NCBI GenBank assembly: GCA_030065985.1
Contig: JASJCM010000009.1
Location: 124,001-188,000, forward strand
Direction: 5' to 3'
DNA length: 64,000 nt
Source: Woeseiaceae bacterium
Lineage (GTDB): Bacteria > Pseudomonadota > Gammaproteobacteria > Steroidobacterales > Woeseiaceae
The notes under the pieces are model-generated. The model did no database searches. It was not told the origin of the DNA and worked only from the letters and a program-made list of their open reading frames with translations. The position numbers and the translations under genes were made by a program. Shown in pieces: positions 51,379 to 60,319 of the stretch. Every line of letters begins with the position of its first letter. Position 1 is the stretch's first letter.

Positions 51379-52373
51379 CTGTGGCAGTGCGGGCAAACGG
51401 GGCCTGCCAGAGCCTGATCCTGCTGCAATGCCCGCCTGACCATACCGGCGTCCAGAATCTGGCTGGCTGTATGCTTGCCGAGACCGAGATCGACCCGTAA
51501 TTCCTCCAGGTCACGTGCCTCTTCCTCGTCAATGATGCCGTCATCAAGTGCTTCGTCGGCGCGGTTCTTGTAGGTCGTCGTGCTAAGCCTGAGCTGCTGA
51601 GCATAGCCCGTGGCGAGGATACTGGTCGGCAGTGCGACCATGCCGATGCCGACGACCGTAATGAGCGCACCGAAAACCTTGCCGCCGTTCGTGATTGGCG
51701 TGACGTCGCCATAGCCGACCGTCGTCAGCGTGGCGAAGGCCCACCACATTGCTGCCGGAATACTTCCGAAATCTTCGGGTTGCACCTGGCGCTCGAAGTA
51801 GTACATGCCCGATGCCGCCATCAGCATTACGGTGACAAGTATCAGGAACGCGGCGGCGAGCGCCTTGCCATTTTCGCGAAAGGTGATCAGCAGCATGTTC
51901 ATCGCTGCCGAATACCGCGTCAGCTTCAGGACGCGTAACAGGCGGACAGCACGCAGGAAGCGCATGTCCACGTTGCCGAAGACCCCGAACGCGAGGAGAT
52001 AGAAGGGCAGTATCGCGAGCAGGTCGATAATCGCGTGGAACGACGTCATGTAGCGGAGCCGGGCCTGCCAGGGTGACAAACCCTTGCTGGCGTCGTACTC
52101 GACGGCCGTCCAGATGCGCAGCAGGTACTCGACCGAGAATACAGCCACGGTGCAAATCTCGAACAGGGAGAATTCCTCGCCGTAGCGCTTCTCGAGGGAC
52201 GGCATCGACTCCAGGATGACGGCGATCACGCTGGCCGAGATCAGGGCGATCAGGCACAGGTCGACGAAGCGACTCATGCGGTCGTTTTCTTCGGCGGTCT
52301 CGAGCATGCGGAAGATGTGCTGGCGCAGGGTCGGCGGTTGCTCGTGGACCGATGTGGACACACGTCCGTGCAC
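51366..52373 (-). CDS. Voltage-gated potassium channel-like protein
   Basis: Six-helix ion channel of 335 residues. S1-S3 lie between about residues 35 and 130; S4 is RFLRAVRLLRVLKLTRY with regularly spaced arginines; the pore has the K+ filter TVGYGD before the last helix. A soluble C-terminus ends with CPHCHRELD, a zinc-ribbon-like half. GTG start at 52373 behind GGAG. It is convergent with the second FleQ and divergent from the pilus operon; no functional link is evident. Confidence 0.88.
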   Translation of the reverse strand: MHGRVSTSVHEQPPTLRQHIFRMLETAEENDRMSRFVDLCLIALISASVIAVILESMPSLEKRYGEEFSLFEICTVAVFSVEYLLRIWTAVEYDASKGLSPWQARLRYMTSFHAIIDLLAILPFYLLAFGVFGNVDMRFLRAVRLLRVLKLTRYSAAMNMLLITFRENGKALAAAFLILVTVMLMAASGMYYFERQVQPEDFGSIPAAMWWAFATLTTVGYGDVTPITNGGKVFGALITVVGIGMVALPTSILATGYAQQLRLSTTTYKNRADEALDDGIIDEEEARDLEELRVDLGLGKHTASQILDAGMVRRALQQDQALAGPVCPHCHRELD

Positions 52374-52443
52374 TGGGCTCTCCAGGGGCTCGGTACCTGG
52401 GTTAACGGCGATTTGACGGTCTTCTTTAGCGACGCGCCCGAGC

Positions 52444-52470
52444 TAAAGATTTTCACCGATTAGGCGACAA
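52444..52470 (+). promoter_or_regulatory. Sigma-28-like element upstream of the pilus secretin
   Basis: TAAA (52444-52447), 15 bp, GGCGACAA (52463-52470), 6 of 8 at the -10, about 40 bp before the gene. The rest of the 136-bp gap holds no clear sigma-70 promoter. Suggestive only. Confidence 0.4.
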
Positions 52471-52509
52471 CTACGGGGTAACTGTGAATTTTGTAAAAGG
52501 GCCCCGAGG

Positions 52510-54177
52510 ATGCCGAGCGTTTTCCGTCGAATTCTGATCATCATCGCAAGCTCCTTGCTGGCTGCAGCCTGTGCCGGTCCGAGCAACGTGGGCCTGTCCA
52601 GCGGCCATCTCCTCGACGAGGAGGCTGCGGGGCCGGGAGCGGCCTCTCCAGAGCAGGCCGATCCGGTTGCCGAGCCTGTTCCTGCACCTGTACCCGCGCC
52701 GCCGCGCGAGCCCGTCCGGACTTACACCGTGGTTGTAAAGGACGTGCCGGTTAACGATCTGCTGTTCTCGCTTGCTCGGGACGCCGGACTCGATCTCGAC
52801 CTGCAGGCCGACAGCAGGAAGACGGTCACGATCAATGCCGTCGAGCGGCCGATCAACGAAATCCTGGCGCGCCTCGCCGACCAGGCGAGCCTGCGCTACC
52901 AGCTGCGCGGTAGCAACCTGCTTGTCGAGGACGATGCCCCGTACTGGAAGAACTACCTTGTCGACTACGTGAACATTGCACGCAACGCTGAGAGCGAGGT
53001 TGGCGTAGCCACGCAGATTGCGACGACCGGCGGCACGGTAGGTGAGGAGTTGTCAGGAGCTTCCCAGGGCGACCAGAATGGCAACCTGTCCAAGACAACG
53101 GTCAAGAACCTCTCGAATAACGACTTCTGGATGTCGCTCGAGACCGGTCTTGAGGCGATTATCAAGAGTACGCGCGACGCTGCCGGCGAAGCGGCACCGG
53201 AGGACAACGACCCGGTCATTATCAACAGGATGTCGGGCGTTGTGACGGTCTTCGGCAGTCAGCGACAGCAAATCCGTATCAAACAGTACCTCGATAGCGT
53301 CATGGCGAATTCACAGCGTCAGGTCCTCATCGAGATGACGATCGTCGAGGTCGAACTCAGTGACAACTACCAGGCTGGCGTCGATTGGCAGCGCCTCTCA
53401 GACAATGCAGGCCTTGGCAACAACGGCGTTACGGTACGCAGCAACATGCTGGGTGCCAATCTTGCGGTGCCGCCGTTCGTATCACTCGGTTACAACAGCG
53501 ACGACCCTGACGGCAGCAACATCGCGGCTACCGTCAAGATGCTGCAGCAGTTCGGAGATACGAAGGTACTGTCGAGCCCGAAGGTCATGGCGCTCAACAA
53601 CCAGACCGCGCTGCTCAAGGTCGTCAACGAAAACGTCTATTTCACAGTCGAACTCGATATTCGCGACGCGACGGCCGATATCCCGGAACGGCGTACGTTT
53701 ACGAGTGAAATACACACCGTGCCGGTCGGTCTTGTGCTCAGTGTGACGCCACAAATCAGTGATCGCGGCCTCGTCAACCTCAATGTTCGACCGACGATCA
53801 GCCGGATCACGGGATTCGCAGTAGACCCGGCACCGCGACTTGCGGGCGCCGACTTCGACAACCTGATCCCCGAGATTCAGGTCCGCGAGATTGAGTCATT
53901 GCTGCAGGTCGGCAACGGCCGCACGGTCGTGCTTGGCGGCTTGATGCAAAACGAACGTGCCAGTGACAAAGACGGCATCCCGGGATTGTCACGCATCCCC
54001 AAAGTCGGGAAGTTGTTCTCGTATACGAGTGACAAGCTCGTGAAGACGGAGCTCGTCATCTTCCTGAAGCCGACGATCATCAGTAACGGTCGTGCGCCTG
54101 CCAGCGCGGCGCAGCTTACCGACTTCTATGACGTCGCAGCAGAATCCACGACGCTGGGCAGTATCGAATACCGCTAA
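52510..54177 (+). CDS. mshL: MSHA-type pilus secretin (MshL/PilQ family)
   Basis: Outer-membrane pore for a type IV pilus, 555 residues. Lipoprotein signal ending LLAAAC, a Pro/Ala-rich linker, an N-terminal STN-like domain (VVKDVPVNDLLFSLARDAGL), an N1-type domain, and the C-terminal secretin domain (VLSSPKVMALNNQTALLKVV, VVLGGLMQNERASDKDGIPG, LVIFLKPTII). The order secretin, membrane protein, ATPase, platform matches msh loci in Vibrio and Shewanella. First gene of a tightly packed operon. Confidence 0.9.
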   Translation: MPSVFRRILIIIASSLLAAACAGPSNVGLSSGHLLDEEAAGPGAASPEQADPVAEPVPAPVPAPPREPVRTYTVVVKDVPVNDLLFSLARDAGLDLDLQADSRKTVTINAVERPINEILARLADQASLRYQLRGSNLLVEDDAPYWKNYLVDYVNIARNAESEVGVATQIATTGGTVGEELSGASQGDQNGNLSKTTVKNLSNNDFWMSLETGLEAIIKSTRDAAGEAAPEDNDPVIINRMSGVVTVFGSQRQQIRIKQYLDSVMANSQRQVLIEMTIVEVELSDNYQAGVDWQRLSDNAGLGNNGVTVRSNMLGANLAVPPFVSLGYNSDDPDGSNIAATVKMLQQFGDTKVLSSPKVMALNNQTALLKVVNENVYFTVELDIRDATADIPERRTFTSEIHTVPVGLVLSVTPQISDRGLVNLNVRPTISRITGFAVDPAPRLAGADFDNLIPEIQVREIESLLQVGNGRTVVLGGLMQNERASDKDGIPGLSRIPKVGKLFSYTSDKLVKTELVIFLKPTIISNGRAPASAAQLTDFYDVAAESTTLGSIEYR

Positions 54178-54189
54178 CCGGGAGTCTCA

Positions 54190-54765
54190 ATGAAGAGCTT
54201 GCTCGTAGAAGCGCTACGCCAGAAAGACGAAGGCCAGGAGGGCGACAGCCTCTCGGACTCCGGCAGTTTTGCAACACCTCGTGCCGACCTCGCCGCGACA
54301 GCAGCTGACGAGGCCAGTACCTCCGAGGCCGCCGGTGATCTTGAACTGATGGCCACGGGCGCCTTTCTCGTCGCCAATGACGAGGAACTGAAGAAACTCG
54401 GCGGCGCCGACGGCGAAGAAGTCGACGGGACTACTGATGTCGAATTTTCCGGGACCATCGCGGGCGAGACGACACGCCTGATCATGGGCGAGGCCGTCTT
54501 ACCGGCGCAGGACTCGCTACCGTCGATGCCTCCTGTGGCGCGTCATGTACCGCTTGTTTGCGTCGCGCTCGCGCTGCTCGCCGCTATTACGTGGTTGGGC
54601 ATCCAGCAGCTGGAACTTCAGCAGGAGCGCTCGCTGCTTGGCAGCAGTACAGCTGCACTGGGAGCTCAGGTCCCCGCTGGTCAAGACGGTATCGTCGCCA
54701 CGGCGCCGCGCTTCCGCTTTCTCGGTCTAGACGGCCAACCGCTTGAAGACGAGGCCTGGCAATGA
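54190..54765 (+). CDS. Single-pass membrane protein of the pilus operon
   Basis: 191 residues: an acidic, low-complexity cytosolic part (about 1-118), one membrane helix (LVCVALALLAAITWLGIQQL) and a short periplasmic tail with a possible coiled coil. I do not recognise a domain. Its place between secretin and ATPase is that of MshM/MshN in msh loci, but there is no AAA domain (MshM) and no clear TPR repeats (MshN). It overlaps the ATPase gene by ATGA. Confidence 0.6.
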   Translation: MKSLLVEALRQKDEGQEGDSLSDSGSFATPRADLAATAADEASTSEAAGDLELMATGAFLVANDEELKKLGGADGEEVDGTTDVEFSGTIAGETTRLIMGEAVLPAQDSLPSMPPVARHVPLVCVALALLAAITWLGIQQLELQQERSLLGSSTAALGAQVPAGQDGIVATAPRFRFLGLDGQPLEDEAWQ

Positions 54766-56489
54766 CTACCGTTACAGTCCGCACAATCGTCAGCGATGAA
54801 CCGAGCATGCCGCTCGGCGAACGCCTGATCGAGGCAGGACTGATAAGCGAGGATCAACTGCAGGTTGCGCTCAAGGAGCAAAGCCGGCACGACGAACCTC
54901 TTGGCCGTATCCTGGTCAAGCTTGGCCTGATCAGCGAGGGCGTGCTGCGTGACACGCTGGGCGAATCGTTGGGCCATGACAGTATTGATCTCTCGACGGC
55001 GATCCCGGATCCCGACGCACTGAAGATGGTGCCGAAGAACATTGCGCGTCGATACAGCATGCTGCCAATCAACTTCGACAAGAACGAAAAGGTTCTGACC
55101 CTCGCGATGGCCGATACGTTCAACGTTGTTGCAATCGACCAGGTTGCAGCCACGTTGGGCGCCGGTGTCGGCATCTCGACACTGATGGCCGGCGAAGCAG
55201 AGATCGAAGCAGCGATCGAGCAGTTCTACCAGTACGAGCTGTCAATCGAGGGAATCCTGCGCGAGATCGATACGGGCGAAGTCGATACGCTAAACGTCGC
55301 GGTCGAGAACGAGGAGTACAACCATCCGCTAATCCGATTGGTCGACGCCATCCTCGCCGACGCGGTCAAGAAAGACGCATCCGACATTCACCTCGAACCC
55401 GAAGCAGGGTTCCTGCGCGTGCGCTATCGTATCGATGGCGTTCTGCGCCAGGTCATGGCGCTGCACCGCAGCTACTGGCCAGGCATGGTTGTGCGCCTCA
55501 AGGTCATGGCCAGGATGAACATTGCCGAGACCCGCGCGCCGCAGGATGGCCGCATCGGACTGACGCTTGCAGGTCGGCGCATCGATTTTCGTGTGGCCTG
55601 TCAGCAGACGACGCACGGCGAAAACTTCGTCCTGCGCGTACTCGACCGCCGCAAGGGCATAGTGCCCCTCGAGAAACTCAAGCTCGTCAAGGAAACGCAG
55701 ACTGCACTGCAAGTCATGATGGCGCGTCCGGAAGGAATCATCCTGGTCACCGGACCTACGGGTAGCGGTAAAACGACAACGTTGTATTCGATGCTGAATT
55801 ACCGCAACGACGAGTCCGTCAACATCATGACGCTCGAAGACCCGGTTGAATACCCGATGCCGATGATTCGCCAGACGTCACTTAACGAGGCCGCGAAACT
55901 CGACTTCGCAAACGGTATTCGCTCGATGATGCGCCAGGACCCGGACATCATTCTCGTTGGTGAGATTCGCGACGAAGAAACGGCCGAGATGGCATTTCGT
56001 GCCGCGATGACAGGTCACCAGGTGTTCTCGACATTGCATACGAACTCAGCGCTCGGAGCGATTCCGCGCCTGCTCGATATCGGCGTAAAACCGCAGATCA
56101 TGGCAGGCAACATCATCGGCATCGTCGCGCAGCGCCTTGTAAGGCGCTTGTGCCGTCACTGCAAGCAGGCGTACGCGCCGGACGAGACTGAGCGGAAGCT
56201 TCTCGGTATCAGCAGCACCAAGCCTGTCCTGCTGTACAAGGAGGGGAGCTGCGAGGCCTGCAATTTCCTTGGCTACAAGGGCCGGGTTGCGGTCATCGAG
56301 GTGCTCAAGATTAACCAGGAGTTCGACGAGCTGATTGCACGCAGCGCGACGCGGGCAGAGATGTACGAGTCTGCACGCAACAGCGGCTTCCGCGAACTCG
56401 CGGAAGACGGTATTCGCCATGTGCTGGCGGGTACGACAAGTCTCTCGGAGATTTCACGCGTCGTCGACCTCACAGCGCGAGTGACGTAA
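54762..56489 (+). CDS. mshE: Pilus extension ATPase (MshE/PilB family)
   Basis: Cytosolic ATPase that powers pilus assembly, 575 residues. N-terminal MshEN-like repeats (PLGERLIEAGLISEDQLQVA; PLGRILVKLGLISEGVL), a domain that binds cyclic-di-GMP in Vibrio MshE; here the RLG arginine of both repeats is Pro. The ATPase domain has Walker A GPTGSGKTTT (from Gly331), an Asp box, Walker B ILVGEIRDEETAEMA and His box TLHTNSALGA, and a zinc site (CRHCKQAY, CEACNFLGYKG). Confidence 0.93.
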   Translation: MTTVTVRTIVSDEPSMPLGERLIEAGLISEDQLQVALKEQSRHDEPLGRILVKLGLISEGVLRDTLGESLGHDSIDLSTAIPDPDALKMVPKNIARRYSMLPINFDKNEKVLTLAMADTFNVVAIDQVAATLGAGVGISTLMAGEAEIEAAIEQFYQYELSIEGILREIDTGEVDTLNVAVENEEYNHPLIRLVDAILADAVKKDASDIHLEPEAGFLRVRYRIDGVLRQVMALHRSYWPGMVVRLKVMARMNIAETRAPQDGRIGLTLAGRRIDFRVACQQTTHGENFVLRVLDRRKGIVPLEKLKLVKETQTALQVMMARPEGIILVTGPTGSGKTTTLYSMLNYRNDESVNIMTLEDPVEYPMPMIRQTSLNEAAKLDFANGIRSMMRQDPDIILVGEIRDEETAEMAFRAAMTGHQVFSTLHTNSALGAIPRLLDIGVKPQIMAGNIIGIVAQRLVRRLCRHCKQAYAPDETERKLLGISSTKPVLLYKEGSCEACNFLGYKGRVAVIEVLKINQEFDELIARSATRAEMYESARNSGFRELAEDGIRHVLAGTTSLSEISRVVDLTARVT

Positions 56490-56493
56490 CGCC

Positions 56494-57696
56494 ATGCCGT
56501 CCTATCGCTACAGGGCAGTCGACGCCAATGGCGTCATCGTTGAGGGCAACCTCGACGCGACCAACGAGCGGACGCTTGATGCGCAGCTGCAGCATTCGGG
56601 CCTCGAGATGCTACGTTGCGTCGAGCAGGGCAGAGGGATCTTCCGGCGCAAGTCGAAAGTCAGCCGCAAGGACCTGATCGGATTCTGTTTCCACATGGAG
56701 CAGATGACACGTGCGGGGCTGCCGATGCTCGAAGCGCTCGCCGACCTGCGCGATAGCGTCGACAATGCCTCCTTCCAGGAGGTCATCGGTAACCTGATCG
56801 CCGCGGTTGAGGTGGGCAACACGATGTCCCAGGCCATGGCCGAGTACCCGGACGTATTCGACGATGTCTTTGTCAACCTGATCGCCGTGGGCGAGGAGTC
56901 GGGCGAGCTGCCCGATGTCATGCTGAAGCTTACCGAGTCGCTCAAGTGGCAGGACGAGCTGATGGCGAAAGCGAAGACCGTCATCACGTATCCAGCGTTC
57001 GTTGGTGTTGTCGTGCTTGGCGTCATGCTCTTCATGATGCTGTACGTCGTCCCGCAGATGGTCGACTTCATCAAGGAGATGGGGCAGACGCTGCCGATTC
57101 ACACACGTGCGCTGATCGCATTCTCCTCGTTCCTGACGAGCCACTGGTGGTGGGCCGTGCCCCTGCCGTTCGTCGTCGGGATGCTCATCAAGATACAGGC
57201 GGACCGAAGTGACAGTTTCCGTTTCACGGTAGACGGCTGGAAGCTGCGCATGTGGTACGTCGGTCCAATCTTTTCCAAGGTTGTGCTGAGCCGCTTCGCG
57301 AGTTACTTCGCGCTGTGCTACAGCGCCGGCCTCGACGTGTTGAACTCGCTCAGGATTGCCGAGGACATCGTCGGCAATGCGGTCGTTCGCAAGGGTGTTC
57401 AGGACATGTCGTCCCACATTGCCGACGGTAAGTCGCTGAGCCAGAGCATCGATGCCACAGGTATGTTCCCGCCGCTCGTCGTGCGCATGGTGCGAATGGG
57501 TGAGTCGACGGGGCTGCTCGACAACGCGCTGCATAACGTCAGCTATTTCTATGACCGCGAGGTCACTGAATCGATCGACCGGCTCAAAGCGATGATCGAG
57601 CCAGCCATGACCGTCGTCCTCGGCGGCATCATGGGCTGGATCATGCTGTCGGTCCTCGGCCCAATTTACGAAACCATCAGCAGCATCGGGATCTAG
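56494..57696 (+). CDS. mshG: Pilus inner-membrane platform protein (MshG/PilC family)
   Basis: Polytopic T2SSF-family protein on which the ATPase acts, 400 residues. Two T2SSF repeats (MEQMTRAGLPMLEALADLRD; FALCYSAGLDVLNSLRIAED), each followed by GEESGELP or GESTGLLDN, and three membrane helices (near 170, 220 and 375). It starts 4 bp after the ATPase and ends 1 bp before the next gene. Confidence 0.93.
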   Translation: MPSYRYRAVDANGVIVEGNLDATNERTLDAQLQHSGLEMLRCVEQGRGIFRRKSKVSRKDLIGFCFHMEQMTRAGLPMLEALADLRDSVDNASFQEVIGNLIAAVEVGNTMSQAMAEYPDVFDDVFVNLIAVGEESGELPDVMLKLTESLKWQDELMAKAKTVITYPAFVGVVVLGVMLFMMLYVVPQMVDFIKEMGQTLPIHTRALIAFSSFLTSHWWWAVPLPFVVGMLIKIQADRSDSFRFTVDGWKLRMWYVGPIFSKVVLSRFASYFALCYSAGLDVLNSLRIAEDIVGNAVVRKGVQDMSSHIADGKSLSQSIDATGMFPPLVVRMVRMGESTGLLDNALHNVSYFYDREVTESIDRLKAMIEPAMTVVLGGIMGWIMLSVLGPIYETISSIGI

Positions 57697-57697
57697 G

Positions 57698-59287
57698 ATG
57701 ATCGTCAAGCGCACTTTCTATGTTACGCAAGGATCGCTGAGCGTCTGGATGCACGGCGAGCAGGGGCTGGTGGAGACTGCCGTGTTTGCCGACGACGATG
57801 CGGGCCTGCGGCAGTTCGATGCGTACCTCGGTGATGTGCCTGAGACACCGAGCGCGATGCTGATTGACGTGATCGAAGAGGAGTTCTGGCTCGACACGAT
57901 TCCGAAACTTGGCTGGCGGGACCGCGGTGCGCTGCTGCAGCGCCGCTGCCAGAAGAAGTTCCGTCGCACGCCGTATCGCCTGTCCCAGGTACACGGCAAG
58001 AGCTCGCGCAACGCCGACGATCTCGCCGTGCTGCACAGCGCGATCTCTAACCATGAACTGCTGGATCCCTGGCTGCAGATCATGCTGCGGCATCGCACGC
58101 CGCTGTCCGGCGTTTATTCAGTTCCGCTGCTGGCGCCCGACGTGTTCCATCGTCTCGGCGCAAGCAAGCGGGACGTGCTTTGCATTGCCTCTCACCAGGG
58201 TGACAAGCTTCGCCAGGTCTTCCTGAGCGGCGGGCACCTGCGTAGTGCGCGACTCACTCAGGCACCCTCTCCCGGAGATGCTGCGTACCCGCAGTTCATC
58301 GTGACCGAGGCGATGCGGAGCCGGCGTTATCTCGAACGCCTGCGCTTGCTGGGCGCGATGCAGGTTCTCGAGGTCCGGGTTGTGGCTGCTGAGGACACCG
58401 CAGCGAAGATCGAAGAACTCGTGGCGAGTAACGATGCTATGGGATTCTCGTTCGTTGACCCGTCAGAGGCCTCGCGGTCACTGCAGGGCACGACGCTGGT
58501 TGCTGCGGACCGTTTCGAAGAGATCTTTATCGCCCACGTGATGCGTCACCGGGCGAAGCTCAGCTACGCGCAAGCGGGCGAGGATCGTTACTGGACTATG
58601 CGCCGCATGCGCCAGGCCCTGATCGGTAGCACCGCGGCCATCGCCGCGGCATGTTCTGTTGCAGCGGCTGTGCTGGCCAGCGACGCCTGGTTCCTGAATG
58701 GCCGGGTCGTCGAAATCCAGTCCCAGCTTGCACAGCTGTCGGAGACGTTCCGCCGCGAAAATGAGCGTTTCAACCCGATTCAGGCGGATTCCCACGAGAT
58801 GAAACTCGCGGTCGATACGGGTGATTTCATTCTTGAGAATCGCGTGCCCGTGCCGTGGGTGATGAATCAGCTTGGCGTTGTGCTTGGCGCGTATCCGGAG
58901 GTCAGCCTGCGCGAGCTGCGCTGGGAGGTCGAGGTCCCGGTCTCCGATCGTCCGCCGCCGCGTCGCGGCGAACGACCAATGCCTGTCCCGGTGCATCCGG
59001 TCAACACCGTCAATGCCTTTGTCATGGCTGAATTTGCGCCCTTCGACGGCAACATGCGGCAGGCATTCGATCGCATCGACGCGCTCGTGCGAGACCTCGA
59101 GATGAAGACCGATTTCTCACACGCGGCTGTAGTCGAGTATCCGTTCAATGACAGTCCGAACGCGTCGATTTCGGGTGAGATATCCAAGGATAACCCTGTC
59201 GGTACTGCGAGTTTCAGGCTGAGCCTGTCATATCGCGTACCGGGCAGCACGGCCGCGGTCGGGGAGGGAACCGATGACACGGTTTGA
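57698..59287 (+). CDS. Fused PilM/GspL-like and PilN-like pilus assembly protein
   Basis: 529 residues: a cytosolic N-terminal half of about 300 residues, weakly like the actin-fold proteins PilM, GspL or MshI; a membrane helix near 307-330 (STAAIAAACSVAAAVLASDA); a coiled coil; and a periplasmic PilN-like half. In most type IV pili these are two proteins. The call rests on layout and on position before a PilO-like gene. It overlaps that gene by 14 nt. Confidence 0.6.
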   Translation: MIVKRTFYVTQGSLSVWMHGEQGLVETAVFADDDAGLRQFDAYLGDVPETPSAMLIDVIEEEFWLDTIPKLGWRDRGALLQRRCQKKFRRTPYRLSQVHGKSSRNADDLAVLHSAISNHELLDPWLQIMLRHRTPLSGVYSVPLLAPDVFHRLGASKRDVLCIASHQGDKLRQVFLSGGHLRSARLTQAPSPGDAAYPQFIVTEAMRSRRYLERLRLLGAMQVLEVRVVAAEDTAAKIEELVASNDAMGFSFVDPSEASRSLQGTTLVAADRFEEIFIAHVMRHRAKLSYAQAGEDRYWTMRRMRQALIGSTAAIAAACSVAAAVLASDAWFLNGRVVEIQSQLAQLSETFRRENERFNPIQADSHEMKLAVDTGDFILENRVPVPWVMNQLGVVLGAYPEVSLRELRWEVEVPVSDRPPPRRGERPMPVPVHPVNTVNAFVMAEFAPFDGNMRQAFDRIDALVRDLEMKTDFSHAAVVEYPFNDSPNASISGEISKDNPVGTASFRLSLSYRVPGSTAAVGEGTDDTV

Positions 59288-59903
59288 ATTCGATTGGCCA
59301 TACGTGCGCAGGCACACGATGCGCCCCGTGTTGAGCGCCGTCATTGCCGTTGCAGCGCTGGCGGCTGCTTTCTGGGCACATGATTATCAGCAAGCACGCT
59401 ACGACGAGCTTACGGCAAACCGCAATGCGGTGCACGAAGACTACGACGCACTGGTTCAGCGGCGTCGACTCGTTGACCGCTATCACCGTCGTTACCAGCG
59501 TTTTGACGATCTTGGCTTCATTGGCCGCGAGAGCCGACTCGACTGGGTCGAGACCTTGCGCATGACGGCGAACGGTTTGTCGTTGTCACGGCTGACCTAT
59601 GCCATCGAGCCACAGATTGAAGTCATGCCGCCTGTGCAGTCGGTGCTGAGTGGCGAAGATCTGCAGATTCGAGCGAGCAAGGTGCAGCTTGAGCTGGGCC
59701 TGTTGCACGAAATGGACCTGCTGCGCTTCTTCGACGAGTTGCAGGTCAATGCGCCAGGGCTAATCAAGGTCGACGGTTGCGAACTCAATTGGGAGGTTGA
59801 GTCCGGAAGCCGTTTGAATACGGATGCGAATCTGTCTGCAAGTTGTGCGGTCCAGCTCTATAGCGTGATCACGTCGGATGTCGGCCGGGAGGAGCAATTG
59901 TGA
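59274..59903 (+). CDS. PilO/MshJ-like pilus assembly protein
   Basis: 209 residues: a short cytosolic end, one membrane helix (VLSAVIAVAALAAAFWAHDY), a coiled coil (YDELTANRNAVHEDYDALVQ) and a small periplasmic domain. This is the layout of PilO and MshJ, which form the inner-membrane alignment complex with PilM, PilN and PilP. Sequence similarity is not visible by eye; position and topology support it. Confidence 0.6.
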   Translation: MTRFEFDWPYVRRHTMRPVLSAVIAVAALAAAFWAHDYQQARYDELTANRNAVHEDYDALVQRRRLVDRYHRRYQRFDDLGFIGRESRLDWVETLRMTANGLSLSRLTYAIEPQIEVMPPVQSVLSGEDLQIRASKVQLELGLLHEMDLLRFFDELQVNAPGLIKVDGCELNWEVESGSRLNTDANLSASCAVQLYSVITSDVGREEQL

Positions 59904-60319
59904 GAACGAAGCTTCCAATCATCGTCCTTTTCGCAGGAATTCTGACGACCCCCGCCATCGCACATGACGACGGCGTCTACGAATCGCTCGGGCACATTCC
60001 GGTCGGACGGATCTTTCTGTCACCGGAAGAACGTGCCCGCCTCGACAAGGTAAGGGGCAAAGCGCCCGTACAGACAAACAGTTCGCGTCCAACCGGCAAC
60101 GCTAAGTCCCGCGTCTTCGACAAGGATGCCGCGGGCTTTATCGTCAGCGATTCGGGTACGACACGTGTCTGGAAGAACGGCGACTTCGTCACAACGGCCA
60201 CGGCCAGCGATGTGCGATTCCCGGGACAGGTACGCGTGGCCAGCCAGACGGCGCCGCAGGACGGTGACGACGACGAGACCCCCGAACCACCGGTCGAGGC
60301 CGGAGATGAACAGGAATAG
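59900..60319 (+). CDS. Periplasmic PilP/MshK-like protein
   Basis: 139 residues with a cleavable signal peptide (ending near PAIAHDD), GRIFLSPEERARLDKVRG, and a small beta region (GFIVSDSGTTRVWKNGDFV) followed by an acidic, Pro-rich tail. Small periplasmic proteins of this form follow PilO-like genes and contact the secretin. It overlaps the previous gene by 4 nt and the next by 14 nt. Confidence 0.55.
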   Translation: MRTKLPIIVLFAGILTTPAIAHDDGVYESLGHIPVGRIFLSPEERARLDKVRGKAPVQTNSSRPTGNAKSRVFDKDAAGFIVSDSGTTRVWKNGDFVTTATASDVRFPGQVRVASQTAPQDGDDDETPEPPVEAGDEQE